Shown in pieces: positions 30,101 to 37,966 of a stretch of DNA of 57,981 nucleotides. The first letter of the stretch is position 1, and each line of letters starts with the position of its first letter. The translations under genes were made by a program, and so were the position numbers. Below the pieces are notes generated by a model. That model had not been told where the DNA came from. It made no database searches and saw only the letters and a list, made by a program, of their open reading frames with translations. Origin of the DNA: CAZBDU01 sp964490725 (GTDB lineage: Bacteria; Spirochaetota; Spirochaetia; SZUA-6; DRHE01); NCBI GenBank assembly GCA_964490725.1, contig CAZBDU010000029.1, forward strand, positions 1-57,981. The letters are read 5' to 3'.

Positions 30101-31162
30101 CGGGCCACCTCCGCGTTCCTGACCGTTTCCCGGGACGGCTTCTCCCCCAACGGTGACGGGGTGCTGGACACCGTGGAGCTCAAGCCCATCGTCGGGCTGC
30201 CCGAGGGGATCGTCTCCTGGACGCTGGAGATGGTGAGCAAGGACGCGGGCGTGCAGAAGAGCTTCAGCGGAAAGGAAGCGGTTCCGGCCTCGATCGTCTG
30301 GGACGGGAAGGCCGACGGCGGCGGCACCGCCCGGGAGGGGCTGTATCAGGCTGTGTTCCGCATGGTCTACGCCAAGGGCAACCAGCCCGAGGCTCAATCC
30401 ACTCCCTTCGTGCTGGATGTCTCGGCGCCGAAGGTGGACCTGACGCTGTCGCCGCAACCTTTCTCCCCGGACAACGACGGGGTGGACGACGAGCTGACCG
30501 TGGGGATCAAGGTGCAGGACATCAGCCCCGTGGCGAGCTGGAGCATCCGGATCCAGGACCCGGTGGGACACGTGTTCTCCGACTTCGAGGGCCGCGGCAT
30601 GCCAGCCGAACGGATCATCTGGAACGGGGTCTCCAACAGCGGCGAGCTGGTCCAGGCGGCGGAGGACTATCCGCTGATCTTCACCATTGCGGACCGGCTG
30701 GGCAACACGGCAACGGTGCGCAAGACCATCGCCGTGGACGTGCTGGTGATCCGGGAGGGAGACAAGCTCAAGGTGCGTATCTCCAGCATCACCTTCCCGC
30801 CCAACTCAGCCAACCTGCAGGCCGTGGAGGATCCCGAGAAGGTGCTGAAGAACGACAGGACGCTGCAGCGGCTGGCGGAGATCTTCAAGAAGTACGACAC
30901 CTACAAGATCCGCATCGAGGGTCACGCCAACAACCTCTCCTGGCAGGACCCGGCCAAGGCCGCCAGGGAGGAGCGAGAGGAGCTGCAGCCGCTGTCGCTG
31001 GCCCGGGCCGAGGCGGTGAAGGCGGCGCTGGTGGCCCTGGGGTTGAACGCGGACCGGATCAGCACTGCCGGCCTCGGAGGAACGAGCCCGGTGGTTCCGT
31101 TCAGTGACACCGAGAACCGGTGGAAGAACCGGAGGGTGGAGTTCATCCTGGTCAAGAAGTAA
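27191..31162 (+). CDS. Giant envelope protein: barrel-like domain, eight FlgD-Ig-like repeats, OmpA domain
   Basis: A 1323-residue protein with signal peptide (MKKNVLITIASVAFILVSS...AFA). Residues ~25-300 look like a PorV/FadL-like beta-barrel. Eight repeats of ~105 residues follow, each opening with a calcium-loop-like SPNxDGxxD motif at residues ~327, 456, 560, 667, 771, 882, 985 and 1092 (SPNLDGIQDDL, SPNNDGNKDVL, SPNGDGSKDAI, SPDGDGNKDVL, SPNMDGVKDRI, SPDGDGLKDQV, SPNGDGVLDTV, SPDNDGVDDEL), with FlgD-Ig signatures such as WDGKDENGN...IPDGVYGYR. The C terminus (~1195-1323) is an OmpA/MotB peptidoglycan-binding domain (YKIRIEGHANN, LSLARAEAVKAAL, NRRVEFIL). It probably bridges outer membrane and cell wall. 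GGAAAG precedes the ATG. Confidence 0.9.
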   Translation: MKKNVLITIASVAFILVSSTAFAYNPPPGSSVLYDLYSPVFLGGGVSPVSAQSPAADALNPAAAGDEQRFTLDLSGLALVGPPTDSGLGGALNAGVVWPTRVGVLSGSARFVSAPFTGVSLPPFAAVNLSFSKDLFPTLLVGLGLAGQVGADWALGADLGFVHKPGDLAFLKDFRWGVSVRGMGKGFAPGAYTSFPEIFTPAVGASFDLVEAGPFRWSWGTGLSFPSFQDIRFSLGTQLDIASLVALRVATGFDLRDRPRSIPVSFGLGVKLAPSIRNDQSELATNVAAAPLQNGIWAAGAGATLKFGVIDRKPPEITLDTEQEYISPNLDGIQDDLVKDLSIVDQRYVKGYRFVVTDAQGTQVREIVNKDERPENVTVKNVLARLTYVKTGISVPEQIRWDGRSDTGTVVPDGTYTYQLEAWDDNGNVGKSQAGTVVVDDTPPSVEVSVPYQIFSPNNDGNKDVLPVEQSGSREVLWTGEIRNNAGEKVLSLSWENSEPAGFSWDGTNDSGVLAADGVYSYRLTATDLGGNSASAEVDNILINTQATPINITISGSYFSPNGDGSKDAIDFRLGVPVKTGIERWTLAVTDSAGQARRTFSGSGSIPETITFDGKSDSGQVLPEGDYVGRLAVRYENGNSPDAVSPAVAIDLTAPSASVSADLSIFSPDGDGNKDVLTIYQETSEEPQWTGTIQDVDGQPVRSFTWRGRADSTLQWAGRDEEGQLVPDGQYFYVVNATDRAGNSGASKRIRFELNTQATDVFVTVDQNTFSPNMDGVKDRITVRPNLKVTEGVEYYEMRILQSPQGAEPKVVRNVRVQGKAPGDYVWDGLDNGGRRVPDGSYVAELEVKYLKGDFHKVRTAAFMVDTTAPTVEITVPDPLFSPDGDGLKDQVTIEQRSSEEQLWEGEIRSAAGDTVRTYFWKGQAATFTWDGKDENGNKIPDGVYGYRVSATDRAGNSVSRQVTGLTIDTRATSAFLTVSRDGFSPNGDGVLDTVELKPIVGLPEGIVSWTLEMVSKDAGVQKSFSGKEAVPASIVWDGKADGGGTAREGLYQAVFRMVYAKGNQPEAQSTPFVLDVSAPKVDLTLSPQPFSPDNDGVDDELTVGIKVQDISPVASWSIRIQDPVGHVFSDFEGRGMPAERIIWNGVSNSGELVQAAEDYPLIFTIADRLGNTATVRKTIAVDVLVIREGDKLKVRISSITFPPNSANLQAVEDPEKVLKNDRTLQRLAEIFKKYDTYKIRIEGHANNLSWQDPAKAAREEREELQPLSLARAEAVKAALVALGLNADRISTAGLGGTSPVVPFSDTENRWKNRRVEFILVKK

Positions 31163-31178
31163 GCGGGCTCGAGCACTC

Positions 31179-32219
31179 ATGGCACGAAAGGCACGGCGCT
31201 CCGTCGCGGGGCTGGTTGGAGCGATGCTTCTGCTGGTCCTGGCGGCGGGAGCCTACCTGTACTACCTGAACACTCCCTCGCCGATGCTTCCGGCGCAGGG
31301 GAGGGTGTTCAGGGTCACCTCGGGGGAGAACGTCGGCGCGATCTCGGCGCGGCTGGAACGGGAAGGGTTGATCCGCTCGGCCGCGCTCATGCGCCTCCTG
31401 GCCAGGCTCAAGGGGACCGAGAGCCAGTTCAAGAGCGGCTATTTCCGCATCGTCCCCGGGGACAGCACGTTGGACGTCCACGACCTCCTGGTTTCGGGCT
31501 ACCAGGAACAGGCCCGGGTGACTATCCCGGAGGGGTGGACCATGAAGATGATCGCCGACTTTCTGGAGAAGAAGGGGATCACCACCAGGGCGGAGCTTCT
31601 GCGGGTGGCCACCTCGAAGCCCTTCCTGGAGGAGATGGGAGTGCGCGGGGACAGCCTGGAGGGCTACCTGTTCCCGGACACCTATTTCTTCCCCAAGGGC
31701 TACCCGGCTGAAGGGGTGGCGGAGACGATGGTGCGCAACTTCTTCGCGCACCTGGAGCGGGTGGTGCCGGACTACAAAGACTGGGACCCTGCGAAGCTGC
31801 ACGAGAGGATCGTGGTGGCCTCGATCGTCGAGCGGGAGTACCGGCGCGCCGAGGAGGCCCCGCTGATAGCCTCGGTGTTCTACAACCGGCTGCGGCGCAA
31901 CATCGGTCTTGAATCCTGTGCCACTCTTGAGTACATTATCACCGAGATCCAGGAACGGCCGCATCCCAGCTATCTGACATTGGAAGACAAGAGGCTCGAT
32001 TCACCGTACAATACGTACAAGTGGGCGGGGTTGCCTCCGGGGCCGATCTCCAACCCGGGGATGGTGGCGCTGGATGCGGCATTTCACCCGGCGAAGACCG
32101 ACTATTGGTATTTTGTCCTGAAAGATCCGCGGAGCGGCGAGCACTACTTTTCGCAGGACCTCGAGGAGCACAACTGGGCCAAGTACTACTATCTCAAGTC
32201 CGTCGGCGCGGGGGGGTAG
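31179..32219 (+). CDS. mltG: Endolytic transglycosylase MltG
   Basis: MltG cleaves nascent peptidoglycan strands and sets glycan length. The 346 residues have one N-terminal membrane helix (VAGLVGAMLLLVLAAGAYLYY), a LysM-like segment (FRVTSGENVGAISARLE) and the YceG catalytic domain. The catalytic Glu is residue 218 in ASIVEREYRRAEEAP, the same position as in E. coli; LFPDTYFF, YNTYKWAGLPPGPISNPG and HYFSQDLEEHN are further hallmarks. ATG 31179 starts 17 nt after the previous stop without a clear ribosome-binding site. It leads into dnaG. Confidence 0.95.
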   Translation: MARKARRSVAGLVGAMLLLVLAAGAYLYYLNTPSPMLPAQGRVFRVTSGENVGAISARLEREGLIRSAALMRLLARLKGTESQFKSGYFRIVPGDSTLDVHDLLVSGYQEQARVTIPEGWTMKMIADFLEKKGITTRAELLRVATSKPFLEEMGVRGDSLEGYLFPDTYFFPKGYPAEGVAETMVRNFFAHLERVVPDYKDWDPAKLHERIVVASIVEREYRRAEEAPLIASVFYNRLRRNIGLESCATLEYIITEIQERPHPSYLTLEDKRLDSPYNTYKWAGLPPGPISNPGMVALDAAFHPAKTDYWYFVLKDPRSGEHYFSQDLEEHNWAKYYYLKSVGAGG

Positions 32220-32235
32220 AGCGGCTCGCGGCGGC

Positions 32236-34029
32236 ATGAGGATACCCGATCAGGTTATCGCCGAAATCGCGGAACGACTCGATCCGGTCGAGGTCGTATC
32301 CGAATACGTCCATCTGACCAGGAAGGGGACCAGGTACTGGGGGCTGTGTCCGTTTCACAGCGAGAAGACCCCCTCGTTCTCGGTCACCCCGGACAGATCC
32401 GTGTTCTACTGCTTCGGGTGCCAGCGCGGCGGGAGCATTTTCAACTTCGTCATGGAGATGGAGTCCTTGAGCTTTCCCGAGGCGGTGCGTCTGCTGGCCG
32501 AGAAGGTCGGCGTGGAGGTCAGGACCCAGGAGGAGGGGGACCGTCAGCGAGAGGCGTATCTGGAGCTGTACCGGCGCGTGGCCGGCAGCCTTCATTACCT
32601 GCTCACCACCCACGCGCGCGCAGCGCGGGGGCGGGAGTACCTGATGGGCCGGGGCGTCAGCCAGGAGACCATCGACCGGTTCGCCCTGGGCTACGCGCCG
32701 GCGGACCGGCTCTGGATGGGACGCTTTCTGAAGGGCAAGGGCTACTCCGAGCCCTTCTTGCGCGCCTCGGGGCTGTTCGCCCGGGCTGGGGAGGGGCAGC
32801 TGGCCGCCCTGTTCGCAGACCGGGTGATCTTTCCCATCCGCAATCACCGTGACGAGGTGATCGGCTTCGGCGGCCGCAGCCTGGAGGAACGCGCCGGCCC
32901 TAAGTATCTCAATACGCCGGAGACGCTCCTGTTTCGCAAGGGGCACAGCCTCTACGGGCCGCCCGGAGTGTTCAGGAGGATGCGGGAGACGGGCCGCTTC
33001 ATCGTGGTGGAGGGGTACATGGACGTGATCGCCTTGAGCCAGCACGGCATCGAGCCCTGTGTGGCGCCCCTGGGCACCGCGCTCACCGGCGAGCAGGTGC
33101 GCCTTCTGAAGCGCCACGCAGGGGTCGGCCTCTTGCTGTTCGACGGCGACGCGGCCGGAGGCCAGGCGGCGGAGAGGGCAATCCTGGCCTGCGAGGGGCA
33201 GGAGCTGCCCGTTAAGGTGGTGGCGTTGCCGGAGGGGAAGGATCCCGCCGACGTGGCGGAGAAGGAGGGACCTGAGCCGTTGAAAAAGGCCGTCGAATGC
33301 TCTATAAGTGGTTTTCAGTTTCTACTGGGCAAGGCGCTGGCGGCGGCCGATTCAGGTTCGCCGGATGGGAAAAGGACCGTCATCACAAGGCTGACTCCCT
33401 ACCTGTCAATTCTCGAGTCTCAGGTCAAGCGGGACGGCTATCTCCGCAACCTCGCGGAGGCCCTCCAGGTGGATTTCGAGTCCGTGCGCAGCGATTTTCT
33501 GCGCTACCGCAGCGCCGGCGGCGTGCCGGGCGGAGGGCAGCGCAGGGCGGAAGCCGCAGCCGAAGAGGAGGGGATAGGCTCGGACCTGTTCTCGGACCTG
33601 TACGTGGTGCTGGCCGTGGCGGTGAACCGGGAGTATTTCCCCGAGGCGCGCCGCACGATCTCGGTGGAAGACCTGGAGGATCGACGGGCGCGGGAGCTGT
33701 TCATTGCCCTGGAGGAGTGCTTCCGCGAGGACACCACCGAGACGGATGCGCTGCTGCTGCGGCTCCCGGACCCCGGCCTTCGGGGGCTGGTGGTGGAACG
33801 GCTGTCTTCCGAACAGTTCTCCGTCAACCAGGAGCGGGTCATCCGGGACGGCCTGCGGAGCATTCGCAGGCGAGGACTGGAAAAGAGACGCAGCTCCGTG
33901 GAGGCCGAGCTTCCCTCCGCCGAGGCGGCCGGAGGGCCTCGATGGAGGGAGCTGCTGGCAGAGAAGATATTTCTGGACGATGAATTGGAAAAGATGAAGG
34001 TGATGACCGATGACAGACATCCAGAGTGA
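32236..34029 (+). CDS. dnaG: DNA primase DnaG
   Basis: DnaG synthesises RNA primers at the replication fork. The 597 residues contain the N-terminal zinc finger (CPFHSEKTPSFSV...FYCFGCQRGG, ~residues 40-66), the primase catalytic core with YLMGRGVSQETIDRFALGY (given by its ends) and the TOPRIM centre (FIVVEGYMDVIAL, LLLFDGDAAG). The C-terminal helicase-interaction region is weakly conserved, as usual. It overlaps rpoD by 20 nt, forming the classic dnaG-rpoD macromolecular-synthesis arrangement. Confidence 0.97.
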   Translation: MRIPDQVIAEIAERLDPVEVVSEYVHLTRKGTRYWGLCPFHSEKTPSFSVTPDRSVFYCFGCQRGGSIFNFVMEMESLSFPEAVRLLAEKVGVEVRTQEEGDRQREAYLELYRRVAGSLHYLLTTHARAARGREYLMGRGVSQETIDRFALGYAPADRLWMGRFLKGKGYSEPFLRASGLFARAGEGQLAALFADRVIFPIRNHRDEVIGFGGRSLEERAGPKYLNTPETLLFRKGHSLYGPPGVFRRMRETGRFIVVEGYMDVIALSQHGIEPCVAPLGTALTGEQVRLLKRHAGVGLLLFDGDAAGGQAAERAILACEGQELPVKVVALPEGKDPADVAEKEGPEPLKKAVECSISGFQFLLGKALAAADSGSPDGKRTVITRLTPYLSILESQVKRDGYLRNLAEALQVDFESVRSDFLRYRSAGGVPGGGQRRAEAAAEEEGIGSDLFSDLYVVLAVAVNREYFPEARRTISVEDLEDRRARELFIALEECFREDTTETDALLLRLPDPGLRGLVVERLSSEQFSVNQERVIRDGLRSIRRRGLEKRRSSVEAELPSAEAAGGPRWRELLAEKIFLDDELEKMKVMTDDRHPE

Positions 34030-35758
34030 TCCGGCCATTCAGAGGCTGCTGGAGTATGCCAAGAAGAAGAAGACCATCACCTATGACGAGGTGAACGATC
34101 TGCTGCCCGAGGAGTTGGTCAACTCCGATCGCATCGAAGAGGTGATCGTGCTGCTGGAGAAGCACAAGATCAAGCTCGAAGAGGAGGATGTGACCGCCGG
34201 CGTGGAAGAACAGGAGGAGGCGGCCGCCGCGGGCAAGAAGGTCGCCCCGTCCAAGCAGAAGCTGGTCTACGACGAGAAGGAAAGCGCCGTAGACGACCCC
34301 ATCCGCCTCTATCTGCGGGAGATCGGCAAGGAGAACCTGCTCACCGCCGAGCAGGAGGTGTACCTCTCGAAGAAGATGGAGGAGGGGGAGAACATCATCA
34401 AGGGCGTGATCAGGCATTCGGGGGTGCTCATCCAGGAGCTGTTCAAGATTGCAGTCAACTCGAACGCCCGGATCGATCCGAAGGAGCTCAATCTCTCCAA
34501 GAAGGAGATCTCCGAGTTCCTGGCCGAGCGGCGGCGTATCAACCAGTTCTACCGGGAGCCTCTGAAGCCTCTGATCCCGCAGATGCGCCAGTTCATGGAG
34601 CTGCGCCGCCGGCTGGAGCAGGACGATGCCGGGCTGCTGGAGCACGAAGAGCTGCGGAGGCGCGAGAAGGAGCTCCTGTCCGGCCTGGAGTCCATCGATC
34701 TGCACCAGGAGGAGATCAACCAGATCTCGGAGAAGTTCAGCCAGACCGCCGACAAGATCCGCAAGATCCAGCGGGAAAAGCAGAAGGTGAAGAAGCGGCT
34801 GGGAGTGGACAGCCAGAAGGAGCTGCGCAGCCTGGGCAGGAGCCTGGCGCTGAAGGCGGACCGCGAGCGCATCGAGGCCGCCCTGGGCATAGCCGGAGAC
34901 CGCATCAAGGAGCTCATCCGGCAGATCCAGATCAACGACAAGAAGCTGTCCAGGCTGGAGAACGAGTTCCTCCATCCCATCGACGAGGTGCTGGCCATGG
35001 CCAAGGAGATCAACCACGGCCGCTCCATGATGAAGGGCGCCAAGGACCGTCTCATCAAGGCCAACCTGCGCCTGGTGGTGAGCATTGCCAAGAAGTACAC
35101 CAACCGGGGGCTGCACTTCTTCGATCTGGTCCAGGAGGGCAACATCGGACTGATCAAGGCGGTGGAGAAGTTCGAGTACCGCAAGGGCTACAAGTTCTCG
35201 ACCTACGCCACCTGGTGGATCCGCCAGGCCATCACCCGCTCCATCTCCGACCAGGCGCGTACCATCCGCGTGCCGGTGCACATGATCGAGCAGATCAACA
35301 AGGTGGTGCGCGAAAGCCGCCAGCTGATGCAGATTCTGGGGCGCGAGCCCACCGACGCGGAGGTGGCGGCCAAGCTCGGCTGGACCACGCAGCGGGTGAA
35401 GTCCGTGAAGAGCGTCGCCCGCGAGCCGATCTCGCTGGAGACGCCCATCGGCGAGGAGGACGACTCCCTGCTGGGCGATTTCATCGAGGACAAGGAAGTG
35501 GAGAACCCCGCCAGCCAGACGGCCTTCAAGCTGCTGCAGGAGCAGCTCGAGTCCGTTCTCTACACGCTGCCGCCCCGGGAGCAGGAGGTGCTGAAGATGC
35601 GCTTCGGCCTCGAGGACGGCTATTCCCTGACGCTGGAGGAAGTGGGCCTGTACTTCAACGTCACCAGGGAGCGGATCCGCCAGATCGAGGCCAAGGCGCT
35701 GCGCCGCCTGCGCCATCCCAAGAGAAGCCGGCGATTGAAAGACTATTTGGAGCATTAA
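34010..35758 (+). CDS. rpoD: RNA polymerase primary sigma factor (sigma-70)
   Basis: Housekeeping sigma factor, 582 residues. Region 1.1 is near the N terminus (ITYDEVNDLLPEEL). Region 1.2 is DPIRLYLREIGKENLLTAEQE. Regions 2.1-2.4 lie around residues 347-430 (LRLVVSIAKKYTNRGLHFFD, YKFSTYATWWIRQAITR). Region 4 is from ~523 (REQEVLKMRFGLEDGYSLTLEE, RERIRQIEAKALRRLRHP). It would recognise the TTGACA/TATAAT-like promoters seen throughout this window. The start overlaps the end of dnaG. Confidence 0.97.
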   Translation: MTDIQSDPAIQRLLEYAKKKKTITYDEVNDLLPEELVNSDRIEEVIVLLEKHKIKLEEEDVTAGVEEQEEAAAAGKKVAPSKQKLVYDEKESAVDDPIRLYLREIGKENLLTAEQEVYLSKKMEEGENIIKGVIRHSGVLIQELFKIAVNSNARIDPKELNLSKKEISEFLAERRRINQFYREPLKPLIPQMRQFMELRRRLEQDDAGLLEHEELRRREKELLSGLESIDLHQEEINQISEKFSQTADKIRKIQREKQKVKKRLGVDSQKELRSLGRSLALKADRERIEAALGIAGDRIKELIRQIQINDKKLSRLENEFLHPIDEVLAMAKEINHGRSMMKGAKDRLIKANLRLVVSIAKKYTNRGLHFFDLVQEGNIGLIKAVEKFEYRKGYKFSTYATWWIRQAITRSISDQARTIRVPVHMIEQINKVVRESRQLMQILGREPTDAEVAAKLGWTTQRVKSVKSVAREPISLETPIGEEDDSLLGDFIEDKEVENPASQTAFKLLQEQLESVLYTLPPREQEVLKMRFGLEDGYSLTLEEVGLYFNVTRERIRQIEAKALRRLRHPKRSRRLKDYLEH

Positions 35759-35772
35759 CGGGAGATGAAGCG

Positions 35773-36600
35773 ATGATCATGCAGCAGGTGTTCGACAAGC
35801 TGCGGGCACTGCAGGAGGTGCTCTCGCAGAAGTTCGAAATCGAGAAGGAGATGGGGGAGATCCCCAAGGTCCTGGCAACCAAGACCGAGCTCCTCAACCG
35901 CATGAAGAAGAGCTACCTCGAGAAGAACGAGGAGCACAAGAGCAAGGGGCAACTGGTCAAGGAGCTGCGTGACAAGGCCATCGAGGCCGAGCGCGTGCGG
36001 GAACAGTTCGAGAAGCAGATGGACATGATCCAGACCCAGCGCGAGTACGAGGCGCTGGACAAGGAGATCAAGGACTCCGGCGAGAAGGAGCAAGACCTCC
36101 GCCGGGACCTGCAGCGCGAGGAGGCGGCGCTGGAGGAGATGAAGATCAACCTCGAGAAGGACGAGGTCATGATCAAGAAGCAGGAGGAGGAGGTCCAGAA
36201 GGAGCAGTCCCGCATCCGCGACGCGCTCAAGGAAAAGGAGAAGCAGCTCAAGGGTCTCGAGAAGGAGGAGAAGAAGATCACTCCGGGCCTGGACGAAGAG
36301 ATCCTCTTCAAGTTCGAGCGCATCATCCGTTCCAAGGCCGGCCTGGGCATCGTGCCCGTCGACAAAGGGGTGTGCAACGGCTGCCACATGATCCTCACCC
36401 CCCAGTACGTGAACGAGGTGCGAACCGGCGAAGGAATCATGTTCTGCCCCTACTGCAGCAGAATTCTCTTCTACCAGGAGGAGGAGGAAGAGCTGGGCGC
36501 CCTGTTCGAGGACAGCGGTGAGGAGGAGCGCGAGGAGGAAGACAGCGACGATTCGGATGACCGTGACGACGGCGATACGGATGTAGACGAGGACGACTAA
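35773..36600 (+). CDS. Coiled-coil C4 zinc-ribbon protein (CdsZ/FlgZ family)
   Basis: A 275-residue protein: a long charged coiled coil (residues ~5-175), then a C4-type zinc ribbon (CNGCHMILTP and FCPYCSRILFY, ~residues 202-235), and a very acidic tail (DDSDDRDDGDTDVDEDD). This is the zf-RING_7/DUF164 family. Helicobacter HP0958 (FlgZ) of this family binds RpoN and flagellin mRNA; the Chlamydia relative CdsZ supports secretion. The role here is open. ATG 35773 follows GGGAGATG. The acidic-tail codons contain the rnpB promoter. Confidence 0.88.
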   Translation: MIMQQVFDKLRALQEVLSQKFEIEKEMGEIPKVLATKTELLNRMKKSYLEKNEEHKSKGQLVKELRDKAIEAERVREQFEKQMDMIQTQREYEALDKEIKDSGEKEQDLRRDLQREEAALEEMKINLEKDEVMIKKQEEEVQKEQSRIRDALKEKEKQLKGLEKEEKKITPGLDEEILFKFERIIRSKAGLGIVPVDKGVCNGCHMILTPQYVNEVRTGEGIMFCPYCSRILFYQEEEEELGALFEDSGEEEREEEDSDDSDDRDDGDTDVDEDD

Positions 36601-36612
36601 TTGTCCGATAAT
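36584..36612 (+). promoter_or_regulatory. rnpB promoter inside the upstream gene
   Basis: TAGACG (36584-36589), 17-bp spacer, GATAAT (36607-36612). The -35 lies in the last codons of the zinc-ribbon gene. Predicted +1 is 36619, at the start of helix P1. Confidence 0.65.
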
Positions 36613-36615
36613 GAA

Positions 36616-36992
36616 GTGGGCAGGTCAGGCTACCGCTGCCGGCCCCCGAGGGCCGGTAGAGGAAAGTCCGGGCTCCGTAGAGCATGACGCCGGGTAACGC
36701 CCGGGCGCCTCGCTTCCGGCGTGAGCCGGGGACGGGGTGACAGAAAGTGCCACAGAAAACACACCGCCCGCCGTGACGGCGGGTAAGGGTGAAAAGGTGA
36801 GGTAAGAGCTCACCGCCCGGCCGGCGACGGCCGGGGCACGGCAAACCTCGTCAGGAGCAAAGTCAAGCAGCAAGGGGGTTGCTCGCCCAGCGACCTTGCG
36901 GGTAGACTGCCAGAACACATCGCCGGAAACGGCGGATGTCCAGATAGATGGTAGCCCGCCTGACAGAACCCGGCTTACCGACCTGCCCTTCT
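36616..36992 (+). ncRNA. rnpB: RNase P RNA, bacterial A type
   Basis: The catalytic RNA that trims tRNA 5' ends. The conserved 5' core GAGGAAAGTCCGGGCTCC begins at 36659, and the conserved 3' core ACAGAACCCGGCTTA lies at 36963-36977. Helix P1 closes the molecule: GGGCAGGTC (36618-36626) pairs with GACCTGCCC (36980-36988). Internal helices are GC-rich (for example GGGCGAGCAACC-type pairs near 36870-36890). Length ~375 nt is normal. Ends are estimated from P1. No clear terminator follows; the next gene begins 24 nt downstream. Confidence 0.95.
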
Positions 36993-37015
36993 TAGTGCAA
37001 GAGACTTTAGAAACG

Positions 37016-37951
37016 ATGTTGAGCGTCGAAAGGTATCGCGCGAGCCGCCGCCGGCGGCGCAGGGCCTGGCCGTTCGTCCTGGCCGCCGTGGTCGTAGCCG
37101 GCGCGATCGGCGGAGTTCTGCTGATGCGGGGGCGCCCCTCCGCGGGAGCGGGCGCGGCGGCGGAGGGCCGGGGAAGCACCTTCGGGGAGCTGTGGAACAA
37201 CCGTCTCTACGACGAGGTGATTGCACGCGCCGACCAGACCCTGCAGGAGGATCCCCTGGAGATTTCCGCCCTGGTCTACAGGGGATTCGCCTATTTCTAC
37301 AAGGCGGTTGCGGAGGTCAACCTGGAAGACCGACTGCCCTTCCTGGAGCAGTCGGTGATCACCCTGCGCCGGGCGCTGCTGGTGGACAATCCCTGGCAGG
37401 CCGAGACGGACTACGTCCTGGGCAAGGCCTACTACCACAAGGGGAAGTACTATTACGACCTGGCCGTCCGCTACCTGGAAAAAGCGCTCGCCGCCGGCTT
37501 CCAAAGCGAGGACATCTACGACTACCTGGGTCTGGCCTGCACGCAGCTGGACCAGGTCGAGCGGGGGCTGTCCTACTTCCAGGTGGCGCTCCAGAATCAT
37601 CCCACCGACATGCTGCTGCTGATGATCGGACAGAGCTACCTGCAGCTGAAAGACAGCGGGCAGGCGGAGGAGTACCTGATCCGCGCGCTGAACAAGACCG
37701 AGGACCCGGCGGTGGAGAAGAAGAGCCGGTTCCTGTTGGGGCAGCTGTACTTCCAGTCCGGGCAGTACTTGAAGGCCAAGGAGGAGTACAACCGGATCCT
37801 CGAGCTGGATTCCGGTTCCGCGGACGCACATTTCTACCTGGGCGAGATATACCTGAAAATGAACGATCCGGTGCGGGCTCGGGCGGAGTGGCGCAAGACT
37901 TTGGTGCTCGACCCCTCGCACTACGGGGCCAGATTGCGCTACTATAAGTGA
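37016..37951 (+). CDS. Membrane-anchored TPR protein
   Basis: A 311-residue protein with a basic N terminus (SRRRRRRAW) followed by one membrane helix (PFVLAAVVVAGAIGGVLLM) and about six TPR-like repeats (YVLGKAYYHKGKYYYDLAVR, YLGLACTQLDQVERGLSYFQ, LLGQLYFQSGQYLKAKEEYN) to the C terminus. Topology suggests the repeats face the periplasm. It lies directly upstream of mreB (15 nt), hinting at a role in cell-wall synthesis or morphogenesis; that is inference. The ATG at 37016 has no good Shine-Dalgarno sequence; TTG 37019 is adjacent. Confidence 0.82.
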   Translation: MLSVERYRASRRRRRRAWPFVLAAVVVAGAIGGVLLMRGRPSAGAGAAAEGRGSTFGELWNNRLYDEVIARADQTLQEDPLEISALVYRGFAYFYKAVAEVNLEDRLPFLEQSVITLRRALLVDNPWQAETDYVLGKAYYHKGKYYYDLAVRYLEKALAAGFQSEDIYDYLGLACTQLDQVERGLSYFQVALQNHPTDMLLLMIGQSYLQLKDSGQAEEYLIRALNKTEDPAVEKKSRFLLGQLYFQSGQYLKAKEEYNRILELDSGSADAHFYLGEIYLKMNDPVRARAEWRKTLVLDPSHYGARLRYYK

Positions 37952-37966
37952 GGCCAGGGAGGGACT

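Noticed and set aside
27140..30571. Very long minus-strand open frame (over 1100 codons) antisense to the FlgD-repeat gene
   Set aside because: It is a shadow of GC-rich codon use on the plus strand. The plus-strand frame has a signal peptide, repeats and an OmpA domain; the antisense product is low-complexity His/Arg/Gly/Leu sequence.
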